DNA of 64,000 bases from Vibrio echinoideorum (GCF_024347455.1 NZ_AP025484.1:62001-126000), one strand, 5' to 3'. Positions 8,920-17,899 are shown, counted from the first letter of the stretch. Numbers and translations: made by a program. Notes: generated by a model not told the origin, from the sequence alone.

Positions 8920-9888
8920 ATGACAAAGAAAATCATCCTAGATACAGATCCGGGCATCGATGATGCAATGGCAATCTTATTTGCAGAAGCGCATCCAGAT
9001 ATTGAGCTTATGGGGATCACCACTGTTTATGGTAATGCGACGATAGACAACGGGACTCAAAATGCCCTTTATCTGAAGCAGAAGTTTGGAATGAAGACGC
9101 TGGTGGCTAAGGGAACGGATAAGCCCCTAATAAGAGATCCCGTTGGAGCCACTGTTGTGGTGCATGGCGAGGCTGGATTTGGATATGTGAAAGCACCAAG
9201 TTCATTAGATGTTACAGCTATTGATAAGCCGGCTTATCAGTTCATTATTGACAGTGTTCGAGCTGAGCCGGGAGAGATTACTCTTGTGGCGGTTGGTCCT
9301 CTTACTAATCTGGCACTCGCACTTGAAGCTGCTCCTGATATCGTTGACTTGGTAAAAGAAGTGGTTGTTATGGGTGGCGCGTTCGGCGAAAACGACCACA
9401 GAGGGAACGTGACACCATTTGCTGAAGCAAATATCCATGATGATCCTCACGCTGCGGATAAGGTGTTTACGGCATCATGGCCAGTAGTCATTATAGGGCT
9501 CGATGTGACGGAGGAGAGCTTTTTTACCAGTCAATACCTTGATGAGTTGCGAGATGATGCTGGAGAAGTAGGGCAGTTTATCTGGGATATCAGCCGCTAC
9601 TACTTAAAGTTTTATTCTGAAAAAGTAGGAATGGAGGGTTGTCATGTTCATGATCCATCAGCTATTGCTTATGTTATCCAACCATCTCTTTTTACAAGTC
9701 GTAGTGGTCCTGTCAGGGTAGTCACAGATGGACCTGCGGAAGGAATGACTATTCAGAAAGCTGATCAACGTAACTATATGAACGATGAATGGGGCTTATT
9801 TCCAGCACAACAGGTTGGTGTTCAAGTAGATAGCGACACTCTACTCTCACTCTACAGAGAGACATTAATACACTATTCACAACAGTAA
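8920..9888 (+). CDS. Inosine-uridine preferring nucleoside hydrolase family protein
   Basis: 322 residues. The N-terminal IILDTDPGIDDAMAILFA is the calcium-binding Asp cluster that defines nucleoside hydrolases. VAVGPLTNLALALE near residue 125, VVMGGAF near 150 and a late VHDPSAIAY, with the active-site His-Asp, complete the family set. It hydrolyses the N-glycosidic bond of nucleosides to ribose and base in the cytoplasm, part of purine/pyrimidine salvage. Length matches RihA/RihB-type enzymes, but base preference cannot be read from sequence. It stands alone, with over 500 bp of non-coding sequence on both sides, which hints at a transferred single-gene cassette. Confidence 0.93.
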   Translation: MTKKIILDTDPGIDDAMAILFAEAHPDIELMGITTVYGNATIDNGTQNALYLKQKFGMKTLVAKGTDKPLIRDPVGATVVVHGEAGFGYVKAPSSLDVTAIDKPAYQFIIDSVRAEPGEITLVAVGPLTNLALALEAAPDIVDLVKEVVVMGGAFGENDHRGNVTPFAEANIHDDPHAADKVFTASWPVVIIGLDVTEESFFTSQYLDELRDDAGEVGQFIWDISRYYLKFYSEKVGMEGCHVHDPSAIAYVIQPSLFTSRSGPVRVVTDGPAEGMTIQKADQRNYMNDEWGLFPAQQVGVQVDSDTLLSLYRETLIHYSQQ

Positions 9889-10459
9889 TAGTTGGTTCTG
9901 TCGCAAATGTTGGGAAATGTGCGGCAGGCTCATCCTCTAGATACAATGCGTAGAAACGCTCAAAGGTAATGTCAGCTTCATCTGTTTCAATTTAAACTGA
10001 TTTGCACTATTAATACAAAACACCGAGCTAAGTGTCTTTCCATACTAAAAAGTAATTTCATTTACTAAATTCGCTAGCTCATTTATGCCCCAAAGTTTGT
10101 TTCAGCTGACCTACGACTCAGTTAACTGAACCACAATTTGACTTATTTTTTCTAATATCAAGTGTATGGCTGAAGTACTGCTCAATGCTTTTTCTGATTT
10201 GAGACTTTAACCTCGCATTCTCATTTATCGTCGGATTTCGTTCATCAACTTGCTTACCATCTTTACTTTCTTTCTTCTGTGTATACACAGTCAATTAGGT
10301 TTAAATGTGGCAGGTTTTGTTGGAACTGATAGCTCGTTTTTATGTGATGGTGAAATAAAAAAACAAGGTAATATACTCTACTCTTTAATGAGTTATGGTA
10401 GGTTAATTGAAAGTTAGGCTGGCGATAAAACAAGCCGGCCTGTTATTAAGAATGTTAGG
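9889..10459. other. Gene-free stretch of 571 bp with a possible IS end
   Basis: No supportable gene. GGTTCTGTCGCAAATG at 9894-9909 looks like the terminal repeat of IS6-type insertion sequences, but no transposase remains are recognisable next to it. AGGCTGGC (10416-10423) and GCCGGCCT (10434-10441) form a hairpin near the end of the HxlR gene. The rest shows no clear structure. Confidence 0.35.
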
Positions 10460-10789
10460 CTACTTTGATATTTTATCTTCCCAACCAGCAGCCCAATCTC
10501 TCAAAGGGTTGAGTGTCTTCATTAGGGACAATCCTAATTCTGTTAGTTTATAGCCTTCTGATGTTGTAAAAACCAATTTAGCTTCAGTCAATTGCTTAAT
10601 CCTAGTGTTTAAAACAGAAGGAGACATGCCGTCACATCGTTCTTGTAATCCTCTGAAACTCAAAGGACCAGAGTTAAGTTCCCACATGATCCTCATATTC
10701 CACTTTCGGCCTAACAGATCGAATAAAGCCATGATTGCTACACCCGAGCTCGACCCTCTTACTAATTTTTTAGGTAATGGTGTTGTCAT
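10460..10789 (-). CDS. HxlR family transcriptional regulator
   Basis: 109 residues, the normal size for the HxlR (DUF24) winged-helix family. The core reads ALFDLLGRKWNMRIMWEL then GPLSFRGLQERCDGMSPSVL, which covers the recognition helix, and GYKLTELGLSL, which covers the wing. Such proteins are small dimeric DNA-binding sensors, often of redox or aldehyde stress. It is divergent from a YciI-like gene and shares an 89-bp control region with it that contains inverted repeats, so it probably controls that gene and itself. Confidence 0.92.
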   Translation of the reverse strand: MTTPLPKKLVRGSSSGVAIMALFDLLGRKWNMRIMWELNSGPLSFRGLQERCDGMSPSVLNTRIKQLTEAKLVFTTSEGYKLTELGLSLMKTLNPLRDWAAGWEDKISK

Positions 10790-10825
10790 AAATGTTGCGC
10801 TTCTAAAAAAGTAGCATTATAGTCC

Positions 10826-10842
10826 GCTACGAAATAAGTAGC
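10826..10842. promoter_or_regulatory. Candidate HxlR operator
   Basis: GCTAC (10826-10830) and GTAGC (10838-10842) form an inverted repeat with a 7-bp spacer in the middle of the divergent intergenic region. A further GTAGC lies at 10811-10815. Position and symmetry suit a dimeric winged-helix regulator; binding is inferred. Confidence 0.5.
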
Positions 10843-10878
10843 GATTTTATATTAATCTATTTGAAAAGCGAGAATTAT

Positions 10879-11166
10879 ATGTATCTAGTAGACATAACTT
10901 TTACTGACATGGAAAAAATAACGCCAGAACTAACTGATAAACATAAGAATTATCTTGAACAAGAATATAAATTAAACAAGCTGATGTTTGGCGGAAGAAA
11001 AGTACCTAGAACTGGGGGCATACTGATTTCACAACATGCGAGTGAGCGAGAGCTTGAACAAGTTTTAAACTCAGACCCATTCGTTAAAAGTGGGGCTGTA
11101 ACTTATTCAATCACTGAATTTATTCCTGTAATGGCTTCTAAAGCTTATGCGGATATCGTAGCTTAA
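10879..11166 (+). CDS. YciI-like family protein
   Basis: 95 residues from the ATG at 10879 (MYLVDITFTD), which follows a GCGAG ribosome site; a TTG at 10861 is less likely. LTDKHKNYLEQEYKLNKLMF, then GGRKVPRTGGILI and the C-terminal FVKSGAVTYSITEFIPV fit the ferredoxin-like YciI fold, in which a His near the N-terminus (here in DKHKNYL) is the conserved polar residue. The precise reaction of such proteins is mostly unknown; some are dehydrochlorinase-like or degrade small aromatic intermediates. It is divergent from the HxlR gene, its likely regulator. Confidence 0.8.
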   Translation: MYLVDITFTDMEKITPELTDKHKNYLEQEYKLNKLMFGGRKVPRTGGILISQHASERELEQVLNSDPFVKSGAVTYSITEFIPVMASKAYADIVA

Positions 11167-11633
11167 CAAAAGACCATGGCGTCAATAGTTAATTTGCTGA
11201 CGCTATTCTGGTCCCACATTACACCGTCTCTGAGCATCTAATTTAAGAGCACAATCATCTTTCTCATGCAGGCAATTATCGTTTAAGTGTTAAACATATT
11301 TTGCCTAATCTGAGATAAGTATTTTAAAGCAACAGACCTAACTCATTTTTGTCCAGAGGCTTCATAGACCTGAAGTTTTACTCGTGGCACTTTTCTCAAA
11401 AAGTGCCAGCTAACTCAGATCTGCCACATACCAAGCTAGAAGCCTTTGCGCACACCATTAGAATATTTAATGATGCAGCGAATCGAATACACACTCACGA
11501 CTTGATGATATGGGAAAGCTATTTTTAATTTTGCTAAAAGAAACGCACAAAGCTGATAATCACTTTGGGCGTCTCAGTATGTATAGGAAAGGTCTATAGC
11601 TATCTCTTATTGAATACCCATACAGCAAGAGGA
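11167..11633. other. 467-bp intergenic region containing repeat copy A
   Basis: No gene is supported. The middle is occupied by a copy of the dispersed repeat (11304-11408), listed separately. The rest lacks visible structure. Confidence 0.5.
11304..11408 (+). repeat. Dispersed intergenic repeat, copy A
   Basis: Homologous to copies at 32035-32085/34246-34300 and 43496-43623. A 51-nt left block ends in TTTTTGTCC (11346-11354). It is followed by AGAGGCTTCATAG and a terminal hairpin, TGGCACTTTT (11385-11394) pairing with AAAAGTGCCA (11399-11408) around CTCA. The left blocks of copies A and B are exactly the same length. This copy is uninterrupted and lies outside the island. Confidence 0.7.
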
Positions 11634-12650
11634 TTATGACTTTTCCTGAATCTTTATAATCGATTTTGCAGCATCAAGTACAGTTTCTGAAAACGGACGA
11701 GGACTCCAGTCAAATAGCTCTCGTGCTTTACTGTTGTCGGCACCGATATTCATACCCAGTAAACCCACCATACCTTTTGCTTCATTATCAAATAGAGACA
11801 TAAAACGTATTAATAGGTTTGGAGCGATGCGTGTGCTTGGGCCTTTGTAGCCATGTTCTTTGAGTATTTTTGCAATCTCTGTAAGGTGAATTGACTCTGA
11901 ACGAGAAGCCACAATGCGCTGACCTGCAGCCTTAGCGTGAGTCATCGCTTGTACGTGGACGCTTGCCACATCTCGAACATCGACCAACGGTATAGCCACA
12001 TTGGCGAGCATTGGAATTTTTCCACGTAGCATCTGATCAATCATTGTCATTGATTGCCCAGTAATATCGTCACCCAATGCAGGACCAAATACGCCACCAG
12101 GGTTGACCGTCACAAGCTCCAAAGCAGAATCTTGTTTTTCCATAAATTTCCATGCCGCTTGTTCTGCTAAGGTCTTGCTTTTTGCGTAGGTGCCAATGTC
12201 TCTAGAGTTGGTATTAGCCCAATCATTGGGTCCGATTGTGCCAGTCTTCATTGTTGCCATCATCGTCATCGTAGAGCTTGTTAATACCACTCTTTTTACG
12301 CCCGCCTTTTTCGCAGCACGTAATGCGCGAAGTGAACCATCGACAGCAGGCTTGATCATCTCATCTTCATGTTTTGGCTCAGCTGCTGCATATGGCGAAG
12401 CAACGTGCATAACATAGTCACACCCCTCTGCGGCGTTATCCCACCCTTTATCTGACGTAAGGTCTAGTTCAATGAATGACAATTCACTTACATCTGCAGA
12501 TGCTTTCTCTAACGTATTTTTAATGCTCTCCGCTTTTTTTAAATTACGAATAGAGCCACGAACGTGAAAACCTTTATCTAAAAGTTGTTTTGCAATGTGA
12601 AGACCAATAAAGCCCGATATACCAGTAAGTAAGACGATTTGTTTTGCCAT
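11634..12650 (-). CDS. NAD(P)-dependent epimerase/dehydratase-type reductase (extended SDR)
   Basis: 338 residues of the extended short-chain dehydrogenase family, closest in pattern to dihydroflavonol-4-reductase-like aldehyde/ketone reductases. The N-terminal LLTGISGFIGLHIAKQLL is the nucleotide-binding TGxxGxxG motif. VVLTSSTMTMMA carries the catalytic Ser, and YAKSKTLAEQAAW supplies the Tyr-x-x-x-Lys pair. It reduces a carbonyl substrate with NAD(P)H in the cytoplasm; the substrate cannot be told. It is divergent from a TetR gene, with two near-identical operator-like sequences between them, so it is probably de-repressed by the substrate or a related toxic compound. Confidence 0.9.
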   Translation of the reverse strand: MAKQIVLLTGISGFIGLHIAKQLLDKGFHVRGSIRNLKKAESIKNTLEKASADVSELSFIELDLTSDKGWDNAAEGCDYVMHVASPYAAAEPKHEDEMIKPAVDGSLRALRAAKKAGVKRVVLTSSTMTMMATMKTGTIGPNDWANTNSRDIGTYAKSKTLAEQAAWKFMEKQDSALELVTVNPGGVFGPALGDDITGQSMTMIDQMLRGKIPMLANVAIPLVDVRDVASVHVQAMTHAKAAGQRIVASRSESIHLTEIAKILKEHGYKGPSTRIAPNLLIRFMSLFDNEAKGMVGLLGMNIGADNSKARELFDWSPRPFSETVLDAAKSIIKIQEKS

Positions 12651-12682
12651 AGTAGATGCCTTTGAAGTTTCTTGTGCAATTA

Positions 12683-12746
12683 AGTACTGGGTGGTATCTT
12701 AATTGCGAAGCATTAAGCTGTCAATAATAAAATACCACTCGGTACT
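12683..12746. promoter_or_regulatory. Paired TetR operators between divergent genes
   Basis: AGTACTGGGTGGTAT (12683-12697) and ATACCACTCGGTACT (12732-12746) are inverted copies matching at 13 of 15 positions. One flanks each start in the 101-bp divergent region. The second ends 5 bp before the tetR start codon. The arrangement is typical of a TetR protein that represses both itself and its target. Confidence 0.75.
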
Positions 12747-12751
12747 AAAAT

Positions 12752-13360
12752 ATGAATGAAGAAAAAAAAGCATCACGTGGCCGTCCTAAAAAGTTCGACC
12801 GTGATCATGTGCTAGATATCGCACAACAAAGTTATTGGAAACTCGGTATCAATCAGGTATCGATAAATGAATTGTGCAAACTGGCAGGCGTATCAAAGCC
12901 AGGTATTTATCGCGAGTTTGGTGACGAAGATGGTTTGATGCATGCTGTGCTAGAGCGTTACGACAAGACAATACTCGGCCCGATGCTCAGTTTTTTGAGT
13001 TTGGACGCCCCATTCAACGACACCCTACAAAATCTAGCATTCCACAGCACGAGTGAGGATGAAACCTCTGAAATGCCCAAAGGGTGCCTGTTTGCGAATA
13101 TGAAAGAATCGCGCTTGAGTCTAGGAGAATCAACGATCGAACAAATTGATAAAACCTATGAAAATGTCGTCAAGGCGTTCGAGCAGTGGGTTGATGCGGC
13201 AAAAGAGAAAGGTGAGTTCAAAACGATTGATATGGATAGCCGATTTGCTGCTATCTATATTTATGCCCAAATAAGCTTTGCTCAATTACAGATGATGAAG
13301 GGCGAAACCAGTAACGATGTTAGGGCAATATTGCAGGTTGCTCTCTCCGTTCTTAGATAG
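12752..13360 (+). CDS. TetR/AcrR family transcriptional regulator
   Basis: 202 residues. After a basic leader, ASRGRPKKFDRDHVLDIAQQ opens the HTH domain and INELCKLAGVSKPGIYREF is the recognition segment. The C-terminal part (about 70-200) is the helical ligand-binding domain. It should act as a dimeric repressor. It is divergent from the SDR reductase gene and its start lies 5 bp after an operator-like element, so it is probably autoregulated. Confidence 0.93.
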   Translation: MNEEKKASRGRPKKFDRDHVLDIAQQSYWKLGINQVSINELCKLAGVSKPGIYREFGDEDGLMHAVLERYDKTILGPMLSFLSLDAPFNDTLQNLAFHSTSEDETSEMPKGCLFANMKESRLSLGESTIEQIDKTYENVVKAFEQWVDAAKEKGEFKTIDMDSRFAAIYIYAQISFAQLQMMKGETSNDVRAILQVALSVLR

Positions 13361-13434
13361 CGAACCAATAACTTCATAAATGTTTAGCTCCTTACGATGC
13401 CCATTTATTGATGAGCATCTTGGAGTTAAACAAA

Positions 13435-14337
13435 TTAACCATTCAACAATACTGCAATTTCTTCGCGTTTATTTTTGATAAAGTGGATGAACTCCTTAGA
13501 TTTTGAAGGCAAATGTTGTTTGTCAGTGTATACCAGATATAGCTCTCTACCTCGCGGGATCCATTCCTCACACAAGCTTATTAGTCTTCCTTCGTCGATA
13601 TATTGTTGAACTAATCCGGTTGGCAGATGCGCCGCTCCTGCACCTTGCAAGGCCATTTGAACGGATATGATCAGATCATCCGATAGTAAGCTGTGATCCA
13701 TATTAAGATCGATAGACTCTCCCTGAAACATGAAGCGCCAAGGCAATATCAAACCATCATTGTGGTTTAGAATGCAGGGCCACTTTAACAAGTCTTCTGG
13801 TCTACTGATTAGAGGATGTTTCTCTACGAGCTGTTTATGGGCAACAAGTGAATAGTGTAATAGTGATATGGGGATCGCAATGAGTGATGAATCATTCAGT
13901 GGTCCGAGGCGAAGGGCGAAATCGGCTCGTTCTGCCGTTAAGTCTTTTGTTCGACTTGAGGAGTCAAACTCTAGTTTGATACTTGAGTATTTGTTTAAAA
14001 ACTCCGAAAACAGCGGAGCAAGAAGAGAAAATACCGTTGCAGGTGCAGAAATATGTAAAGTGCCTACTGGATTCGCTTTGTGAAATGTCGCTTCATCTTT
14101 CAATTCGCGCACAGTATCAACCACTAGCTTTGCCCTGGGCAATAGGCGCTCTCCAACCTCACTAAGAGATAGCGATCTGGTGGTGCGATTAAATAATCGA
14201 ACATCTAGCTCTGTTTCAAGTAGTTGAATCTTCCGACTGATGGTTGTTGTGGGTAGGTTAAGTGAACGTGCAGCTTCTGCAAAACTGCCAAGACGTGCCA
14301 CCTCAATAAAAGCAACTAACTCACTGCTGTATTTCAT
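13435..14337 (-). CDS. LysR family transcriptional regulator
   Basis: 300 residues. The N-terminal HTH reads AFIEVARLGSFAEAARSLNL with LPTTTISRKIQLLE as recognition helix, then a LysR substrate-binding domain from about residue 90 (GTLHISAPATVF). The GTLHISAP segment and length are those of the large subfamily that regulates adjacent oxidoreductases. It is divergent from the NmrA-like gene at 14496 with 158 bp between them, so that gene is the likely target. Confidence 0.93.
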   Translation of the reverse strand: MKYSSELVAFIEVARLGSFAEAARSLNLPTTTISRKIQLLETELDVRLFNRTTRSLSLSEVGERLLPRAKLVVDTVRELKDEATFHKANPVGTLHISAPATVFSLLAPLFSEFLNKYSSIKLEFDSSSRTKDLTAERADFALRLGPLNDSSLIAIPISLLHYSLVAHKQLVEKHPLISRPEDLLKWPCILNHNDGLILPWRFMFQGESIDLNMDHSLLSDDLIISVQMALQGAGAAHLPTGLVQQYIDEGRLISLCEEWIPRGRELYLVYTDKQHLPSKSKEFIHFIKNKREEIAVLLNG

Positions 14338-14495
14338 TCTGTTCTCCCGATGATTGAGAGTGATTTATTGACCCATTTTTCGGGATTATGCTACCCGTTT
14401 ATCAGCGTACTAAAAATTATCGGTTTAATCTATAGTGGTTTTATTCACGAGCAGTCGGGCTCGTTATTTCGTTATAAACCACAGGATAATTCACG

Positions 14496-15368
14496 ATGAC
14501 AATTTTAGTTATGGGCGCAACAGGCAATACAGGTTCAGCCATTGTTAATCAATTGAAAGAAAAGCAAGCAGACTTTAGTGCTATGGCGGCAACATATGAA
14601 GAGGCATCAAAACTTAATTTAGAAAAAGAACGTATTCGTATTGGAAACTTCAATGATGTCTCTTCACTGATTTCCGCGTTTAAAGATATCCAAAGAATTT
14701 ATTTGTTAACGCCTATTCATCCTTCAGCAACAACTTGGGTGAAAAATGTCATTCAGGCTGCAAAAGAAGCGGGCGTAAAACACATTGTTAAGCAGTCGGG
14801 CCTGAAAGCAAGTTTAGATGCAACTTCAGAAGTGATCAGAGAGCACGCATATACGGACAACCTGATCAAAAAATCGGGTTTAGAATATACCTTGATTCAA
14901 CCCAACACCTTTTTTCAAAACTTCTACGCTAACCTACCAAGCATTAACGCTGAGGGCCGTTTCTATTCATCATTAGGTGACACTGCACTTAGCCTTGTTG
15001 ATATTAACGATGTCGCTGCGGTTGCAGTTGTTGCATTGACTGAAAGTGGGCATGAAAGTAAAACGCTTCATATCACTGGCTCTGAAGCTCTAACCTCATC
15101 TCAGCATGCACAGTTATTGAGTGACGCAAGTGGTAAAGATATTACTTACACTGACATCCCTGAGGCCGCTCTTGTCGGTGCATTAAAAGACGCAGGTTTA
15201 GATAACTGGCTATCAGATGCATTAGGGGGAATGATCAATTGGTTCACTCAAGGTGACTACGGCCTAACTACCAATACCATTGAGGAAGTGACGGGCCGTA
15301 AGCCTCGTACCTTCTCGGAATTTGCTCAAGAACTTTCTCACTCTATTGAAGATCCTAAACATGACTAA
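14496..15368 (+). CDS. NmrA-like NAD(P)-binding protein (atypical SDR)
   Basis: 290 residues. It begins MTILVMGATGNTGSAIVNQL, a GxTGxxG dinucleotide-binding motif, and continues with IYLLTPIHPS and AAKEAGVKHIVKQSGLKA, typical of NmrA/HSCARG-like and QOR2-like atypical SDRs. The classical Tyr-x-x-x-Lys pair is absent, as is usual in this subgroup. Such proteins are quinone reductases or NADP(H) sensors. An AGGAT ribosome site precedes the start. It is divergent from a LysR regulator. Confidence 0.88.
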   Translation: MTILVMGATGNTGSAIVNQLKEKQADFSAMAATYEEASKLNLEKERIRIGNFNDVSSLISAFKDIQRIYLLTPIHPSATTWVKNVIQAAKEAGVKHIVKQSGLKASLDATSEVIREHAYTDNLIKKSGLEYTLIQPNTFFQNFYANLPSINAEGRFYSSLGDTALSLVDINDVAAVAVVALTESGHESKTLHITGSEALTSSQHAQLLSDASGKDITYTDIPEAALVGALKDAGLDNWLSDALGGMINWFTQGDYGLTTNTIEEVTGRKPRTFSEFAQELSHSIEDPKHD

Positions 15369-15711
15369 ATCACCACCAAATGAGCGACTTTTCATATCTG
15401 TAGTTATTCACTAGTTGCCAATTTCCTATTTTCCGAAACTCATTTCTGTCCAAAAACGAGTTGAACGAAGCTGCTCGGTGACTATAACCCGACTACCAGC
15501 TAACCCTGTTTAAAGTCCGTCAATTTTAGCAAACTTTCATAATCACTGAATTGATTTTTCATATACGCCAGAAACGAAAAATGTCGCATCCATGCGACAT
15601 TTCTCTTTTGGCGGCCAAACCAGTTTTTGCTATATCCATTCTAGATTTCAATCCATTAGGAGATTATTCAGAATGTAGTTATAAGACGCTGTTAATGTTG
15701 ATTAGTTCCCT
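15369..15711. other. 343-bp convergent intergenic region
   Basis: No gene. It holds the terminator at 15579-15606. A degenerate piece, AACTCATTTCTGTCCAAAAA near 15438-15457, resembles the centre of the dispersed repeat, but the flanks are too divergent to call it a copy. Confidence 0.45.
15579..15606. terminator. Bidirectional intrinsic terminator
   Basis: ATGTCGCAT (15581-15589) pairs with ATGCGACAT (15592-15600), extended by A-T pairs. The minus strand continues with TTTTTCG and the plus strand with TTCTCTTTT. It separates the converging NmrA-like and ABC ATPase genes. Confidence 0.85.
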
Positions 15712-17340
15712 TTACGCTGCATTTTTTTTCGATTTATTATCCAGGTCGAACGACGCTGAGATTAATTTCTTGGTGTAGTCGTTTTTCGGGTTGTTAAAAA
15801 TGTCTTCTGCTGTCCCTTCTTCCATCACTTGTCCTTTTTGCATTACCAATACACGATCCGACAGCGCTTTTACTACCGAAAGGTCGTGGCTGATGAAAAG
15901 GAAGCCGATGTTGTGCTTGGCTTGAATATCTTTCAACAGGTCGATTACCGTGAGTTGCACCGAGCGGTCGAGTGCTGAAGTGGGTTCATCGAGAAGAATG
16001 AAAGAGGGTTCAAGAATCAGCGCACGAGCAATCGCGATACGTTGTCTTTGCCCGCCAGAAAACTCATGCGGATAACGGTTAATTGAACTCTGTTCTAAGC
16101 GAACTTCAGTCAGCGCTTTACGAGCTCTTTCTAAACGTTCTTGCTTGGATAGATGAGGTTGATGCACCGTTAAGCCTTCGGTGATGATTTCCCCAACTGT
16201 CATGCGTGGTGATAAAGAACCATAAGGATCTTGGAACACCATTTGGACATCTTTCTTGAGCTTGTGACGCTCTTTATCATTTAATAAGCTAACGTCTTGG
16301 CCTTTGTAAACAATACGTCCGGTACTTGGCAGCAAGCCGATTAATGCACGTCCAAGGGTCGATTTACCTGACCCTGATTCACCCACAATGCCTAGCGTTT
16401 CGCCTTGTTTAAGATTCAACGAAATGCCTTTTACGGCTTCGAAATACTGGCTTTTACTCTTGATGAAGTGCGACTTAACTAAGAACTGAACTCGGATATC
16501 ATCTGCGGACAACAACTCCGAAGCTGACTCATGGACTGGAACCTTAGCACCTGTTGGAATTGAATTGATCAACATGCGCGTGTAATCGTGTCTTGGGTTG
16601 TCGAACAAGGCTTGAGTCAATCCCTCCTCCACTAGTTCGCCTTTACACATCACCAGAACTCGGTCAGCAAAGTGTTTTACGACACCAAGATCGTGGGTGA
16701 TGAACAAAATCGCCATGCCCATCTTGCTTTGGATCTCTTTGATCAAAGAAAGCACTTCAGCCTGAACCGTTACATCTAATGCTGTGGTGGGTTCGTCGGC
16801 AATCAAAATATCGGGCTCGTTAATCAGTGCCATCGCGATCATGATACGCTGCAGCTGGCCGCCCGAAAACTCGTGCGGGTATTTGCTATATGCTTGCTCT
16901 GGCATGGGTAAGTGAACCAGTTCAAATAGTTCCAGCACACGTTGTTTTGCCTTCGACTTCGATACCTTACGGTGACACATAATCGCTTCAGCCACTTGAG
17001 TCCCAACACGCAGGTATGGGTTCAACGATGTCATCGGCTCCTGAAAGATCATGCCAATCCTGTCGCCGCGAATTGACTGCATTTCTCGCTCGGTCTTTCC
17101 AAGAACCGATTGCCCCTCAAACACAATTTCAGATTGAGCATCAATAATGGCGTTGTCTGGCAGTAAACGCATGAGTGCGTTGGAAGACACTGATTTGCCA
17201 GAACCCGACTCACCAACAATGGCCAAGGTTTCACTGGAATTAAGGGTAAAACTAACCTTTTTAACCGCATCAATGATTCCATCATTGGTTCTGAAACTAA
17301 CGGAAAGGTTACTGACTTTGAGAATGGCCTGGTCCGACAT
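15712..17340 (-). CDS. ABC transporter ATPase with two nucleotide-binding domains (YejF-like, peptide/opine type)
   Basis: 542 residues with two complete ABC domains. The first has Walker A GESGSGKS near residue 41, signature FSGGQLQRI and Walker B ILIADEPTT. The second has GESGSGKSTLGR near 320, FSGGQRQRIAIA and ILLDEPTSALD. Each half ends in the NP-x-HDY-T segment characteristic of oligopeptide/nickel-type importers. It would power uptake of peptides or peptide-like compounds, as YejF does for microcin C. No permease or binding-protein genes are next to it in the window. It is the second gene of an operon whose first gene, 12 bp upstream, is preceded by a Fur-box-like sequence. Confidence 0.92.
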   Translation of the reverse strand: MSDQAILKVSNLSVSFRTNDGIIDAVKKVSFTLNSSETLAIVGESGSGKSVSSNALMRLLPDNAIIDAQSEIVFEGQSVLGKTEREMQSIRGDRIGMIFQEPMTSLNPYLRVGTQVAEAIMCHRKVSKSKAKQRVLELFELVHLPMPEQAYSKYPHEFSGGQLQRIMIAMALINEPDILIADEPTTALDVTVQAEVLSLIKEIQSKMGMAILFITHDLGVVKHFADRVLVMCKGELVEEGLTQALFDNPRHDYTRMLINSIPTGAKVPVHESASELLSADDIRVQFLVKSHFIKSKSQYFEAVKGISLNLKQGETLGIVGESGSGKSTLGRALIGLLPSTGRIVYKGQDVSLLNDKERHKLKKDVQMVFQDPYGSLSPRMTVGEIITEGLTVHQPHLSKQERLERARKALTEVRLEQSSINRYPHEFSGGQRQRIAIARALILEPSFILLDEPTSALDRSVQLTVIDLLKDIQAKHNIGFLFISHDLSVVKALSDRVLVMQKGQVMEEGTAEDIFNNPKNDYTKKLISASFDLDNKSKKNAA

Positions 17341-17352
17341 GATATATCCTTA

Positions 17353-17853
17353 TCAATTTAAGACATTAGGTGAAGATTGAACTTCTGACGTAGATTTAAG
17401 CTGCCCGAAATGGTGATGAGCACGTTGAATTTGTTCAAGCTCAAGCATCCAGTGTGAGCTGCGCTGAGCACTGCAAAAAGCAATCAAGTGATTGAGTAAA
17501 TCTTCACTCTGCTTCTCTAAAAGCGAATAGGTCCGTTGAATCAGTTCAGTGTTTTCGAGGGAGATGAATTGCATCAGCGCGTATGACTGGTTCAAAGTGT
17601 CGAAAGCTTTCTGTTGTTGGCCTAGACGGTTGAGAATCTCTGATTGGGCAACGCTTGCATCTCTAAGCCCTGCAAGTAAGCAAGCAAACTGGCAAGGTTT
17701 GATGTCGCTTTGATATGCAGCATCTTGGATGTGATGGGGAAGGGAAATAAGAACATCATTGTAAAGACGCTGTGCTTCTGGCCAGTGGCCTTGTTCCATT
17801 AACTGTTCAGCTTTTAGGTAGTGCATCCAGCATCGTTCAATTTCCATATCCAC
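17353..17853 (-). CDS. Small helical protein with TPR-like repeats, unknown function
   Basis: 166 residues that I do not recognise as a named family. The sequence is helical, with TPR-like segments: HYLKAEQLMEQGHWPEAQRL near residues 12-31 and LNRLGQQQKAFDTLNQSYAL near 75-94. There is no signal peptide or membrane segment. It is the first gene of an operon with the double-ABC ATPase, 12 bp upstream of it, and starts 32 bp after a sequence matching the Fur box at 14 of 15 positions. Iron-dependent expression and a link to uptake of an iron-associated compound are inferences. Confidence 0.7.
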   Translation of the reverse strand: MDMEIERCWMHYLKAEQLMEQGHWPEAQRLYNDVLISLPHHIQDAAYQSDIKPCQFACLLAGLRDASVAQSEILNRLGQQQKAFDTLNQSYALMQFISLENTELIQRTYSLLEKQSEDLLNHLIAFCSAQRSSHWMLELEQIQRAHHHFGQLKSTSEVQSSPNVLN

Positions 17854-17884
17854 ATCCTCAATCTATAGTATTTGGAAATGTTAA

Positions 17885-17899
17885 TGATATTTATTATCA
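17885..17899. promoter_or_regulatory. Fur-box-like element
   Basis: TGATATTTATTATCA differs from the 7-1-7 Fur consensus TGATAAT-N-ATTATCA at one position. It sits 32 bp upstream of the minus-strand small-protein/ABC operon, where a bound repressor would block transcription. The Lon-like gene on the other strand starts 189 bp away and is less likely to be the target. Confidence 0.6.

Noticed and set aside
15551..15778. A 75-residue open frame over the terminator between NmrA-like and ABC genes
   Set aside because: It runs through a strong bidirectional terminator and into the ABC ATPase on the other strand.
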